DNA of 64,000 nucleotides from Sebastes aleutianus (taxonomy: Eukaryota; Chordata; Actinopteri; Perciformes; Sebastidae). Each line of letters starts with the position of its first letter. Within the stretch, counting starts at the first letter, position 1. The notes under the pieces are model-generated. The model saw nothing but the letters and a program-made list of their open reading frames with translations. It was not told the origin of the DNA and ran no database searches. The stretch is from the NCBI GenBank assembly GCA_916700875.1, contig CAKAKS010000032.1, positions 21,691,629-21,755,628 on the forward strand, given 5' to 3'. Shown in pieces: positions 1-12,567 of the stretch. The translations under genes were made by a program, and so were the position numbers.

Positions 1-589
1 CTGTCTGCATGTCTCATGTAGTGGGAAAGTACTGAGTGTTGACTTTCTACTGGGACACAAGAAAAACTTTGAGGAATCCTGACCAGTCCAGTATACAGGT
101 ATTTATTTCACAGTCACACTGATTGAATTTTTGGCAACGAAAAAGTTACTGTATCGATTTCAATCATTGAATCGTATCGTATCACTCTAGATGAGCATCC
201 TTGAATCGTATCGGAACCATGGACAGTGATACATATCCTATTGTTGTAAAAACGTTAATCGTTACACCCCTAATTTGATCCATTAATATAAAAAAAACTG
301 ATAAGTGCAGCTTTAAAAAATCACAACACAAGGAATTGAATCTGTCATGACTTCAGCTATCAATAAATGCTCTGTACCAATATAGCTGTGTTTTTTTTTT
401 TTACTTTCAACTTTATCGTATGCAATTTATTGCTGCTCAAAGCAGAAAGCCTCGCTCTGATCGGCCATGTTGACAAGAGCACTTACATCACAGTTTGATC
501 CTATAAGACATAATAAAGTGTCATTCGTGAACAGTATATCATGTGGCTGACAAAATTTGATTGCAGGGTCAGTCTTTGTCTCAATTAAT

Positions 590-1130
590 CACTGGCTCAC
601 TCTCTTTTCTTCTATCATCCCTTCTTTGCATCCTTCTCTCCCCACCCTCTTTTTTTCCCTCAATCACAGACTTATTTTCTGCTCTTACCTCCTCCCCTCC
701 TTTTCTCTCACTCACTACCTGCTCTGCTTACTCACTCATCCCCTTTTCTCCCTCCCTGCTTTCCTTCCCTCTTCCTCCATCTGTTCTACTTCCACTTGCT
801 TCCTTCATCCATCCTTGTCACTTTGTCTTCAGCTTCCTTTTGTACTCCTTCGCCTCAAACACCGTTGCCAGCTGCTTACTCCACTCCTCCTCTCATCCCT
901 GTGTGATACTCTTTGCTACTCTCCCTCCCTCTAATGATGCACTCTTTTACTCACTTTTCTGGCTTTTCTTTCCCTTCCTTGCTCCAGCTCTCCCCCTCGT
1001 CCCCTGCCTCACATCTATTATTCTCCCTCTACCCCCCATCTTTCTGTACACCCTCTCTCTCTCTCTCCTCCTATATATCTCTCAATGTCTCTCCGTCTCT
1101 CTCCTTCCTTCCATTCACTCTGAGCGATGG
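590..1130 (+). repeat. Long polypyrimidine (C/T) tract
   Basis: Roughly 540 bases of mostly C and T on the + strand (CTCTCTTTTCTTC, CCTCCCTCT blocks), giving open frames rich in Ser, Leu, Pro and Phe. No start context, splice sites or homology suggest coding. Confidence 0.7.
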
Positions 1131-1209
1131 CTCTATTGATTCTCTCTGTGATGATATTGCCCAAGGACAACCACAGGGCAGAAAACCTCTTTAACTTATC
1201 CGAGTGTCT

Positions 1210-1280
1210 GTGTGTACAGCGTGTGTGGGTGTGTGTGTGTGCGTGTGTGTCCAGCATGTGTGTGTGTGTGTGTGTGTGCA
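1210..1280. repeat. TG-rich microsatellite
   Basis: Interrupted TG dinucleotide run on the + strand (GTGTGTGTG blocks broken by CG and CA), explaining the His/Thr frame on the other strand. Confidence 0.8.
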
Positions 1281-4200
1281 ACCAGAGGCCAGTTTAACTT
1301 TTAGGAGTCATCGCTAATCACATGTCAGAAAACAGCCTGTGGTTTGTGTGTTGTGTGAGTGAGTGTGTGTGCGTTTCTGTGTGGGGATTTTAAGCCCTGC
1401 CGAGTATCTGCAGGTATCGGTGTGTTCATGTGACGCCAGCAGGTATCTGTGTGTGTGTGTGTGTGTTTTCATGTGGTTGAGTTAAAAGAAGCTAAAAAGT
1501 TTGTCCTCCAGCTTTGCCAATCTCATGTCGGGGTGTGGCCACAAATCTCCAACTGGCTTCATGGCCAGACATCAGAAGCTATCAGTCTGTGTTTGTGATA
1601 ATTCTCCCCCCCCCACACCCTCACTTCCCTCCAAGCTCTTGGAAAGCCTTTCAGTACTTTTGGCGCGCACAACAGGTGGACGACTGCCGTCATAGATGCA
1701 GATGCTTCTAAAGTAGCCAGATTGCTAGCGCGAGCTTCCTGCAATCTGCGCAACACACCCTAAAATGCGCACACACACACACACACAGATACACACTGAG
1801 GCATGATACATAACCTCACACACGTGTGCACGCTCAGATCAGAAAAAGATACCAGGAGGAGGGAATAAACAATAATAAAAAAAAGCAGAGTCTGCAAGCT
1901 CCCTTGGTGTACATTTATTTAAGTTCCCTGACATTTTGAGCTGCACAGCAGATATTTATTCAATCCACTGAAAATGAACCTGCAGTGGTGGCTATTGTAG
2001 AAAATCCGCCTCGCGTGCAGCTATCCCGCATTAGTACTGCAGGATAGCTACAAGGAAGCAATTTGTTTTGGTTACAGTATTCAGCCCGTAAGTACAGCAG
2101 CGGTGCGGAAAGCAGCGGAATATGTCTTCCCCACTTCATCTGCATTCATCCCCAAGGGGCTGCATTTAATTCAGTTATGTAATGCCGTGAAAAGTATCCG
2201 TCCATAAACCTCTAAACTCATTGAAAACAGTCGGCAAACAAGCTGAATAAGCTGGATAGACTTCCTATCATTTCACACACTGCAAATTAAAAATGAAAAA
2301 ATATACGGCACAACTTAATACAGAAATAAGTATTCACATCGCATGATCAGTGGTGCCTGTTCGGAACCCAATTACCTCAGAAGACTTCACTTGTGATCGC
2401 GCTGTTCACTGATAAGCTTTCACAACACGTGGACCACTTGTTAATAGAGAGTTCTTTCTTTAATACATCTGCTTTAATTTGACTAGAAAACACTGTTGCT
2501 GCTGAGTTCACGTGGTGTTTTTCATTCAGTTTTATCCCCGGGGGGTTAAAACCACAGTGTGGACCACTGAGAGGGAAGTAAGACGGCTTCTACACCACAA
2601 TTAATTCAGCTATTTATTCTTCAGACCAACTACTTGGACACATCATTTCTCCACTGACTGACTGTTTTGAAGTAGAATATTATTCATTACTGCGGCCTCA
2701 GCTAAATTTTCCTGAGGCCGCCAAAGTCTCACACTAATCTTTAGATTGTATTTAACAATATCCCCTCGCTCCTGATGACTCATGATTGGGTTTTTGTTAG
2801 GGCTGCATGACTATGGCCAAAATGATAATCTAGATTATTTATGATTATATATTTTTAGGGACTACATATTTTTATTGCAATTTCACATTTAAATAAACAG
2901 AAGGCTGCTTTCACTTCCATGGTGTGCTCAAGAACTCTAAATGTCATCATTTTACTTTGTAATTGTTATCTATATAGTGTCATTTATAGTCATTTGCATA
3001 AAAAATACACAATTCAAATGATTAGGAAATAAATTATTTATTATATTTATTAAAATATTTGCTTTGATTAAAAAAAATCTTCGCATTAATAGTTGTAATT
3101 ATATATTAGAAGCTGCTTAGAGCTAATGTTAGGAAGTTTAACAGGTCATATTTCTCTCTCTAATATCTTCTATCTATTATATATATCATTTTATATTACT
3201 GTGAAAAAATCTCCTTCAAATAACTGTATTCAAGTTTCTCGCCAAAAACTACATTTTACAAGATTATATTTGAACGCATCATGACAGCGTTATAATATCC
3301 CATCGCCCAATAGTCATATTTACTAAGTAGAGCTTGAACGCACTATAATGTAACTCAATGGAACCTCCGTTAACATTAGCGTTACAATATACAGTAAGTG
3401 TTTGATTGAGTTAGTTGTTCCAGTAAGGGATAATGTACAGCAAGACGGTCATTGTTGTAAAAGAAACCCCCAACAGGGCAATGCCGGGGGTCTTTCATTG
3501 CCCTGAAAGGGGTTTCTTTCACAACAATGACCCGCTAGCTCTACATTATCCCGCTTATTACACGGCTACTTACTTAAAGGTCACCTATTATGCAAAATGC
3601 ACTTTTCCATGTCTTTTAAACATCAATATCTGTCCCCAGTGTGTCTACAGGCCACCATAGTATCATAAAAGACCATCCTCTCTCTTTTTCTCCTCCTCCG
3701 TTTGTCCGGAAATGGGTGCAGAAAAAAAATTCGCTTTTTTCCTTGTATTCTGACGTCATTTGAGAAATGCAAGCCATATAAGGGTTTCCTGGTCGAACCA
3801 GAGAGAACCGTCAGTAGCTGACCCCGCCCCACAGCGCGTCACTGTCTCTCCTCCTCAACCGAACTTGAGCAAAGTAGCTCCTACTGTTAGTCTGCAAGAA
3901 CCAGCAGAACAGGCTTCATGTACTCCCATCATCTAAATATAACATGTTCTTTCACAAAGGCTTTATGTAATTACACTGTTTAAACAGATGATATTTATAT
4001 ATTATACATATTTGATGTCATGCATGTAGCAGAGTACAGGTAGTAAATAGTGACTTGTAAGCAACACAACACATTTCTGTTTCACAGTCAAACTTTATTT
4101 GAGTTGACAGATGACAATATTAATTATTCACAGCATTTGTAATCATCCCACCTGTTAGTTAGTTATGTTAACATGGTACAGGAGGAAGTCTTTCAGCTCT

Positions 4201-4403
4201 GGTAAACTACGGTAAGCTAAGCTCCGGTGGTCTGTAGTCATGGTAACACAGAGACAGCTACTACTGTAAATAATATACCATTACTCTGATCTTCCATACA
4301 TTTATCTTTTAGCAGAAATAATGAACTGACTACTGTTTCACATCTTCTATTTTCCACCCTGATGGTCGCTGTGTTTACACACCGTCTCATAGCGGTAGCA
4401 TGT

Positions 4404-4445
4404 AGCTAACCCGTTAGCATGTAGCTACATGCTAACGGGTTAGCT
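4404..4445. repeat. Perfect 42-bp palindrome
   Basis: Two 21-base arms beginning AGCTAACCCGTTAGC meet with no spacer at CATGTAG|CTACATG. It lies inside the TTAA-flanked element, so it is repeat-borne rather than gene-specific. Confidence 0.9.
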
Positions 4446-4465
4446 CTGTATCTCCCATCTGCCCA

Positions 4466-4605
4466 CAGCTGTCTGCTCTCAGCTGTCTGCTCACAGCTGT
4501 CTGCTCTCAGCTGTCTGCTCACAGCTGTCTGCTCTCAGCTGTCTGCTCTCAGCTGTCTGCCCACAGCTGTCTGCTCTCAGCTGTCTGCTCTCAGCTGACT
4601 GCTCT
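4466..4605. repeat. 14-bp minisatellite, ten units
   Basis: Ten tandem units of CAGCTGTCTGCTCT with substitutions at the last two positions of some units and one internal change in the final unit. Each unit contains CAGCTG, an E-box core. It produces an artefactual repetitive frame on the - strand. Confidence 0.92.
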
Positions 4606-5732
4606 CCTCTGGGATGATTCTGTCGGTCATTTCTCACAGATGGATCTGTAAAGTCAAACGTAAAACAGAGTGTATGTTTACGGTTTACAGAGTTGATGCA
4701 GAAGGTAAACACTGAGCTAACTAACAGAGCTATAAACAGCATTATTTACCTGAGAGAAACCGTCAGGAAAACCTGGAATCTGGACCGCAGATGTTCATCA
4801 TGTGTCGCCGATTTCTGATCAGATTCCTCCGGTAACGTGCGCTGGGTGAAGTTTCTGGTTTATAAACTTTAAAGTGGTTTATAAGCTCTATTCTAGCTCC
4901 TCTCTCTCCACTCCTCTCTCTCCCTGCTCTCAGGCCGCGAGGGGGGCGGGGAGGGTGACGCTGTGTTGTTGAGGACGTTTGATTGACAGAAAACGCTGAC
5001 CAATCAGAGCAGAGTGGGAGGAGACAGAGGCTACAGACACAGAAATCAGCACTTTTGGAAATGGGCTGAAACAGAGGTTATAGAGACATGCTGGAATGCA
5101 TGATCTGATTGTTTTTTTGAAAAAAAAACTTCAGAGACATGGTTTGGAGGTGTCTGAGACCTATAATAACTAGTTTAAATGGAGTATAATATGTGACCTT
5201 TAAAAAAAATCAACAATTTGACACAAAAATGATCCGACATCAGAACTGCACCTATAGCAACGGTCTGTTATACATAGCAACGGTCTTCTATAAAGAAATA
5301 ACACTCCGTAGAACGCTGTGATTGACCAATCAGAATCGAGTATTCAACAAAGCCGTGTAATAAAATGATTTAATGTTGTTCCTCCACAGCTTACCTTTGA
5401 TTTTGATTTGCAGTTGCGACAAATTGCGGCTTCATGTCTTCTTCACTCAAACTGAAAAACTTCCACACCGACGACACATTGAGAGTGTGTGTGTTTGTGT
5501 GCACGTGTGTGTTCGACCGGCAAAAACTCGGACATAAGAGACTGCTGAAAACCGTCCGTCTTCAATCGGCTGCTGATTGACGGTAAATCTCTAGCTGTTA
5601 GTTTAGGAAGCGCTTGATTTCTGAGTCTTTTATGAGCGGAGCAGAACGTTGATATTGCAGTCGATAATGTTCATTTAATTGTGGGAAGCCAAAATCGTGA
5701 TTAACATACTATTGTGCAGCCCTAGTTGTTGT

Positions 5733-8495
5733 AACTCCATTAACATTATAGGATGACCTTTTCTTATACTCTGCACCTCAGGTGCGTCCTACTTGTATAA
5801 CAAATTAAAAAAATGTCTAAGAGAAAGCTTGCACAACCGTTGGGATCGGATACTTGTGATTACGGGTGATTTGGCGGGATATTACAGTGTGAACGTTTGC
5901 TTGTATGCTTTGAAACGTGCATGACCCGAGCCGTGTTTAATTTGTAACACCTCCTGAGATATGGTGTACAATAATTGCTCTGTAGCTGCAGGCGGTTTGG
6001 CTATTTTTCCAGGATAAGATAACATAGTGCAAGGTCTAATGGAGTTCCCGCGGAGAGCTGAGAGAAAGAGAGTTGGGGGGGGAGCAAAAAAATGGAAGAG
6101 AAGGAGGAAGAATGTGTGTGATGAAGGGAAAAACCCTCAATCTTTACCTTATTCATGCTGTGGCTGGCGTGCGCCCACACACGGCGCTCACACGCATTTC
6201 ACACTCATCCTCATGTTCATTCATAATTTTTCCGTCCCACGCATATGGCCGCCGCGCATGCATGCATATGCACACACATATACTGTACACTCTCTCTGTA
6301 CTAGGCCAATAATAAAAAGTGATAGCGTGCATAAATTCTCGTCGGCGGTAGCAGCTTGTCTCGTGAAGGTCAGAGCGCTGTTTCTCAGCGAGCCCGCCGT
6401 TTGACAGATCCCCGCTTCCTCCGTCTACATCTGTGCACAGAACCGCTCCTTCCTCTTCTTCACATTTTCCATTTCTTGCTTCTGGTTTTCATTCAGTCCC
6501 AATGCCGCTTTCCTTTCATTCATTCATCTCCCCCATTTCATCCTCTTCCCCTGCCGTTAAGTTCTCCTCCATCTTCTTCCTCTGTGGCCTTTCTTCCCTC
6601 TTTTTTTTTGGCGTCTTTGAACTCGTTTGCTTTTTCTCCTTTTCTTTCTTGGCTCTGTGACTCTCTGTCTCCTCTCTTCTTCTTTTTTTTTACAGCCTCT
6701 CTTTGATCTGTGCCCAACTTTAACTCACTGTCTCGCCCCTCTCCTTGTAGATAGGGTCTGTCTCTCTCTTCTTCTGTCGCTTTCTCACGCTGTGTCACAA
6801 TCCTTCTATTTCGAGCCAACAGGCAGAAAACCAGGAAAAGTTTACCTTTAATAATAAAATGTGCAACAAACATGTGTTGAATAGCAAATAGAAACGCTCT
6901 TCTTCCACTAATCCTACTGTATCACCACTGCCGTCCCCTCTCTCTTTAAACTGTATCCCAGTGTATGCATGCGTGTGTGTGTGATCCAAGGGTGTGTGTC
7001 TATCAGACGCAGAGCTAATTGAGGTCATTGGTGGTGCACATGCTGAAGCAGAGACGGCTAAAAAAAAGAAAAACCCACAGCTTTGAACCTTCCCTCAGCA
7101 CACTGCCAAAAAAATCTCCCCCTCCCGCTCTCTCCCTCTTCATCATACACCATAACACACACACACAGGAAGGCACACACATTGAATTTGTGACCAAACA
7201 GAAGCTTTTAATCCTCGGATTTTAGTGCAGCTGTGCATATGTGTTTACAGTGAGTGTGTGTGTGGTCTTTGTAAATGAATATGAGGGCTTGTAAGGTACT
7301 CCTATGAGGTATGGTCTAGAAAACGAAAATAAATCAGAGAATGCTACATCCTCTTTTAACCTGGGGATGTTTATGTCCTTCTGCTGGTGTCAATAACACA
7401 CACACACATACAGACACACACACTAAAAGCTCTTCACCCCGCCACAGTGCTCTAGGGGCAGCTGATGGGGACTGATTACTCACTGAGACGGAGGAATAAA
7501 CCAAACTGTCAGTGTTCATTTGAAGACCAGTGCTTCCATTCAACCCAAAGAAGTTCCGAAATCTCCCGGGACGATCCTAAATGAAGCTCCGAGTTGGAAA
7601 AGACACATCAAGAGCTTTGTGCTGTACATGTAGACACACGCAAGAAAAAAAAAACACAAAAGGATTTTGTGCAGGAGCTACAGAACATTTGAGTCAATTG
7701 TTAAAAGCAGTGGAATGAGAGGAGAACACGACATACCTGAATTGTACCAACACCCCTGGGTGCTGGTCCCATGTCACCCCATTAACTTGTTTACCTCTCT
7801 CAAAGTTACAGCCTGCTTCCCAAATACTTGGCCGCGAGACACATCCGGAGGAGTTTTGTTTTTTCCCCTTCAACACTTGTTGAAACAGAAACTCAAGCGG
7901 GACGAATATCAAGGCAACATAACAGCGTCCGGTCTCCATCCTCCTCTTTATATTTCATTGGTTTTCTACCAAGGTTCATTGGTTTATTGTCAACCTTGTA
8001 CGACCTGCTTCGACAGTACTGTATTGTATTTAACAAGGTTGCAAACTAATTGGGAACAAAACACGGCACAATAGCTGTTGAGTTCGTCCTAACTTGACCC
8101 ACAATCCTGAATTGAAATGATACAGACAGCTGAATGTGTAATCAAATTTCTGTAAAATCTAATCCAGTGATTCCCAAACCTTTTCTGCAAGGCCCTGGGA
8201 ATTGTAGTTGACTTCTCTCCTTACATATGTAGGACACAAGCTTAGACTTTTTAGAGCACGCTTGAACAGAGACGGGAGTTATAAAATAGAAATCCACCCA
8301 TCTTGCAGCCAAAGAAAAGGCTTAGAAATGACACGATAATGCGCGAGGCAAAAGCTTGCAATACATAAGAACGCCGTTCTTGCTTTTGGCATGTCAATTG
8401 TACACCATGTAGTCTGTACTGACTGCCATGTAAACACACCCGTGTAAATATGCTACGCTCAGATTTAGTGAGGTAGAACATAAAGTGAGAAAGAC
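5733..8495. other. Intergenic DNA, no gene seen
   Basis: Contains a purine-rich patch near 6050-6130, a pyrimidine-rich patch near 6410-6780 and scattered CA runs (7157-7170, 7396-7424). No exon with splice signals and no recognised protein motif was found. Confidence 0.6.
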
Positions 8496-8497
8496 CA

Positions 8498-8690
8498 TGT
8501 ATGGCGGGCAGGAGGGGAGGTGGATGGGTCCAACAAACACATGACTTTCAACCAGGAGACCGGTGTTTTGTTTTTGTAAGTTACGTTAGTGAAGTCTGTG
8601 ATGTGTTCACTTTTATTTTAAAGCTAACCATGACACTTTTCCTAAACCTAACTAAGTGGTTTTGTTGCCCCTCTGCTGGTACTGCACCTT
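8498..8690. repeat. Dispersed repeat, copy 1 (GGAGGTGGATGGG family)
   Basis: Shares GGAGGTGGATGGG, the CAACA/ACACA stretch, an AACCATG block and the 20-mer CCTAAACCTAACTAAGTGGT with 43960-44240. Order and spacing are conserved between the copies. Class unknown. Confidence 0.6.
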
Positions 8691-9239
8691 CAGACTTGTA
8701 TAATATTCACACCTCGGTGAGGCAAAACGTGACACTGACACACTATCATCTGGTGGAGAGGTGGGTCTATTACACACCTGGCGTGATACCAGGTTGCATC
8801 TTGACGTGCCTGAGATTCCATACTTAATATCACGTGATAACAACTGAAAGATCTCCATGACAATTGCACATGTCCATCCTCTGAGGCCACAAAATGTGGC
8901 TGGAAGCTTTGGAACATTTTCAATATGTGGACCTTGTACTTAACATTTTTTTTGTCAAATAATACCATCTATTTTTAAACCCACTTTTTAAATATTTTGT
9001 ACTGAAAATTCAGAGTTTTTATGACCCTCCAAGCCTTTGACGTGCTCTGCATGCCTGAAATAACTCCTCATACTTTGCAGCTCTCTTATGGCCCTCCAAA
9101 TAGAGAATATCTGAATTTGAATAGAAAAATGTGAAAAAGATACATCAGTTTCCATTGACAAGCTCCATTCACGATGCATCTCCTTCAGGCGCTGCTGCAT
9201 CATCTCTTATGTATAAGACAATTTAGATCATCGATTGGC

Positions 9240-10220
9240 AGCCTGAAGAGGCAGAAAATGCACGGGGAGCACGGGGGTCACAGGGGATGAAATAGCCAAG
9301 GGCTCAGAGGAGAAATTATATTGTAAACCGCTGTCGCCGCCGGCACGAGGTGCCACCACGCACAATGACGCCCATTCATCATACCAGCAAAGCATTAATT
9401 ATAACCATTCATAATTAAGCTCTAAACTGACAAGTAATGAACATCGATCTCACAGGATAGTCAACACGTGACAAGCACAAATACATCACGCATATTTCTG
9501 AGATCGAATCCATGGCTCGTTTTAGCCGTGACTACATAGAAGTCAAGGTCAAGATTTTGGAAACAGATGGTTGTCAGTGGCCTAATATTCCTCATATCAT
9601 TACCGCCGCTATGACATGCTACAATGGATATCAATGAAGCCATAATCGATTCCCAGGCATCAGGCCAGCTGGAAGATGTTTATGATGTATTTTTGCTATC
9701 ATGCTGAGGGAGAGAATAATGGCCTGCTGGGTGTGTTTGTTTCATACAGTAAACAGAGCTCTTTATTGATCTGCTGGTGTGATCTCACTCAGTTAGACAG
9801 ACAGGAAAATACTGATTCCAATGGATAAAAGTTGCTTCTAATGAGGAACGTGATTCCATCCGGGTAAATCTAATTTTGGAAATCCCGCTTGTTTGACGTC
9901 TATATAGACGGACTGAGAGGCGTTAATATAAACGTGTAAAGGTGTATAATATAACCGATCAGGAGATCGACTTTTATGCATCGAGAAATTTTCCATATAT
10001 TTCATGCATGAGTCTCCCTCCACGCCAGACGCGCCCGATTCCCAGCTGGAGTTAAAGGGAATCAATAATCTCGCCATGGAAATTCTTACATCAAAGACGG
10101 AAATTTCCTTGAACTGTAAAGAATATAAAGTAGATATCTGGCTGACGTGTACTTTAACTATTTTTGCAGCAATCCAATTAATTCCTGCAGTTCAGAAACA
10201 GTTACAGCCACTTTGAGACT
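9240..10220. other. Non-repetitive AT-rich block, possible conserved regulatory sequence
   Basis: No internal similarity to other parts of the window. It contains many TAAT/ATTA cores (for example GCATTAATTATAACC and CATAATTAAGC near 9390-9420) and long runs without stop-free frames. Texture resembles vertebrate conserved non-coding elements near developmental genes, but conservation itself cannot be seen in one sequence. Confidence 0.3.
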
Positions 10221-10850
10221 TGGTTCATTAACCACAGGCATAAATTTCCACTATTAAACCCTCATATCTAATGATGCTCCATAAAGTTGTGTGTTGCTTA
10301 ACGCTGCTGCTCCTAGACGTGATTTATGTCCGGAGTTACCACGCAGCATGCAGTATAGGAAGGATTTAGTATCAGGAAGTTAGTTCAGACCTCATAACGT
10401 CTTGGATAATAATCCTTCAGCTCCGGAATAAAGACATACGAGTCTTGGGTGATTTTGAACGGTAAATAATCGGAAAATACACAGAACACTTACAAGTGGG
10501 TTGTAAACAACTTTTACACAAGATCTGATTGTCCTAAAATGCCCTAAAAAGGGAACTCTAAATCATCTAAAAGCAATATAATTTCCTTACAGCCGTGGCT
10601 GCTTCTCTTTCTCCTGCAGTGCCCAGCTCTCCATTAGATTATGAAGACCTCTCCTCTCCTCCAATTACAAAAGAGAACAAAATGTTCTACTAAAATCACT
10701 ACACAGACGACATTTTGAGAGATACGCTTATATGCTGCCTTGCAGAGAGTTTTATTAGAAGATTGAAACTCTCATATATCTGTATGGTAATATGTAGCGG
10801 TATGTTACAGCGTAGCACAAAGATCAGAAACAGGGGGAAAAAACTTTTAA

Positions 10851-11173
10851 AGGTACAGTGTGTAGGATCTGGTGGCATCTAGGGGTGAGGTTGCAGATTG
10901 CAACCAACTTCTGTAGTGTGCCAAGCGTGTAGGAGAACATGGCGGTTGACTCAAAAACATAAAAATGTGAATAGCTCTCTTTAGAGCCAGTGTTTAGTTT
11001 GCCTGTTTTAGGCTACTGGAGAAACATGGCTGTGCAAGATAGGACTCCGTGGAGAGGACATGCTCCCTATACATATATAAACGGCTCATTCTAAGGTAAC
11101 GAAAACACAACGATTCTTATTATCAGGTGATTATACACTAATGAAAACATACTTATTAATATCATATTCCATT
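10851..11173. mobile_element. TTAA-type MITE relic (AGGTACAGTGTGTAGGA family), right end missing
   Basis: Follows TTAA at 10847-10850 and begins AGGTACAGTGTGTAGGATCT, a start common to a very abundant fish MITE. It runs to about ATTATTCCATT-like sequence and then loses the family, so the right terminus is lost. A separated piece of the other terminus of this family appears at 59226-59279. Confidence 0.55.
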
Positions 11174-11226
11174 ACACACTGGCTCTATCCAAAGGTAACG
11201 AAATTCACCTAACTGCACTTCTAAAG

Positions 11227-11526
11227 TATGGTTGGGTAATATGGAGAAAGTCAAATATTGCAATATTTTTGACCAAATACCTTGATATAAATATTGCAAC
11301 GATATTGTACATTTGACCATTGGTGCTTTTACAAAATATTTACCCAATGACATTTTTGATAAATAATCATCAGTAATGTAGATATAATGACTAAGTGGAT
11401 AAAGGCAAATAATAGAACGGCTAGACAGAACATGTATGCCATATTATGATATTACGATGCAAAATCTAAGACGATATCTAGTTTCATATCACAATATCAA
11501 TATAAAGAATATATTGCCCAGTCCTA
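11227..11526. mobile_element. Short hAT-like MITE with exact 8-bp target duplication
   Basis: 300 bp, starting TATGGTTGGGTAATATGG and ending ATATTGCCCAGTCCTA (imperfect inverted termini). The flanks TTCTAAAG at 11219-11226 and 11527-11534 are identical, the hAT signature. AT-rich with ATATTGCAATA-type motifs and no coding capacity. Confidence 0.78.
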
Positions 11527-12567
11527 TTCTAAAGCTCATTAATTAACACGTTATTGTGTAAAAACAACATCCCATATTTTACGCCGGTGGTTATGTGACG
11601 GACTATTTCTAGGCCACGACCTGTAACTTCAGAATAAAACAAGCCGATTATTTTATTATTCAGGTTATTATTTATTGTCAGTACAAATGAACTTCATGAA
11701 GGATCATCTTGCTACACTGATCTGCCTTGTGCTGTGTTTTAAAATAGGTATTTCTACAGTGCACAATTCTTAAAACAAATGAAACAGCATTGTGAACGAG
11801 CTAAATTGTCTTTTCTTTCGTTTTACTCTGCATAAAACGGGTCTTTTACAACATTTACCAGAGTAGTGTAAAGCACAATGGAGTGCACACAATAAAGCAG
11901 AACATCTTTGTGTCTCTACCCCTTTAAAGAAACATTAATAGTACTTGCAGCCTCTGTCACAGGCTGGTTATGCAGATTAGTAAACAGCCTTTTTAAAGGT
12001 TTTCCTTTTCGAGTTGTTTCTTCACATTAACTATCCGAATGGGATCGAGGCAGATTGAAGTCTCAACAAATATTCTTAATGATTGTCTCTTAATGTTTAT
12101 ATTGAGCCACATATTAGGTGACAAAATGTAGATGTAAACAAAAAAAGGATAATGACACCCAATGCAACCATTTGATTCGTTTTGAGTTTAATAGGCTACT
12201 TGCTGGAAACGACCCTAATGGCTGCGAGTTGTAATGTATGTCGGATACAAACATGTTCCTCCTCACATAATGTTAATCGTGAGGAATCAAGACAGCCAAC
12301 TGTGCCCTCTCTGCCCTTTTCTAACTAACTTTTATGCTTAACTTTAATCCCTACCTCAAACAGATCGAACAAAATCAAATTTGGTGTCTCCAAGCAATAA
12401 AGAGACCAAATAAAAGTGTTGCATTTGGTCTCAACTGCCAGAATGCACAGGCTGGCCATCACAACTTCTTATAAATGTTTTTACCACCGTTCTCATGTCA
12501 TCTAGGGCCCTGTATTGGCAAGAAAAAATTATACTTTTCGTGATACAGGGGGTTGCAATTTAATATG

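Larger units (their letters stand above)
1..2789. other. Intergenic DNA, no gene seen
   Basis: Positions 120-272 contain repeated GAATCGTATCG motifs and end TTACACCCCTAA, a typical relic of a fish hAT-like repeat. Positions about 590-1130 form a pyrimidine tract. Positions about 1210-1480 are rich in TG dinucleotides. No splice-flanked coding segment was found; long frames here are low-complexity artefacts. Confidence 0.6.
3578..5199. mobile_element. TTAA-flanked non-autonomous element inserted in the foldback repeat
   Basis: Ends read AGGTCAC...GTGACCT and are flanked by TTAA at 3574-3577 and 5200-5203. The empty site is preserved in the copy at 12.7 kb. TTAA duplication is the rule for piggyBac-type insertion. 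The interior holds a perfect palindrome (4404-4445), a 14-bp minisatellite (4466-4605) and no transposase frame. Confidence 0.72.
3424..5363. mobile_element. Foldback repeat, copy 1, interrupted
   Basis: Begins TAAGGGATAATGTAC and ends AGCCGTGTAATAA. The first ~125 bases form a long hairpin (arms about 3427-3470 and 3509-3552). A near-identical uninterrupted copy lies at 12568-12907. Comparing the copies shows that 3578-5199 was inserted later. Confidence 0.7.
2798..5724. mobile_element. hAT-like element carrying two further nested repeats
   Basis: The left end starts TAGGGCTGCATGAC and the right end finishes GTGCAGCCCTA, forming terminal inverted repeats around TAGGGCTGCA. Flanks GTTTTTGT (2790-2797) and GTTGTTGT (5725-5732) match at 7 of 8 bases, an hAT-type 8-bp target duplication. 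No transposase frame is seen. Most of the length is a second repeat (3424-5363) that is itself interrupted by a third (3578-5199). Confidence 0.7.

Noticed and set aside
557..1194. Long overlapping open frames of up to 192 codons
   Set aside because: They are produced by the polypyrimidine tract, are low-complexity (Ser/Leu/Pro/Phe), overlap in several frames and have no splice or start signals.
1018..1281. His/Thr-rich frame on the - strand
   Set aside because: Translation of a CA/TG microsatellite, not a histidine-rich protein.
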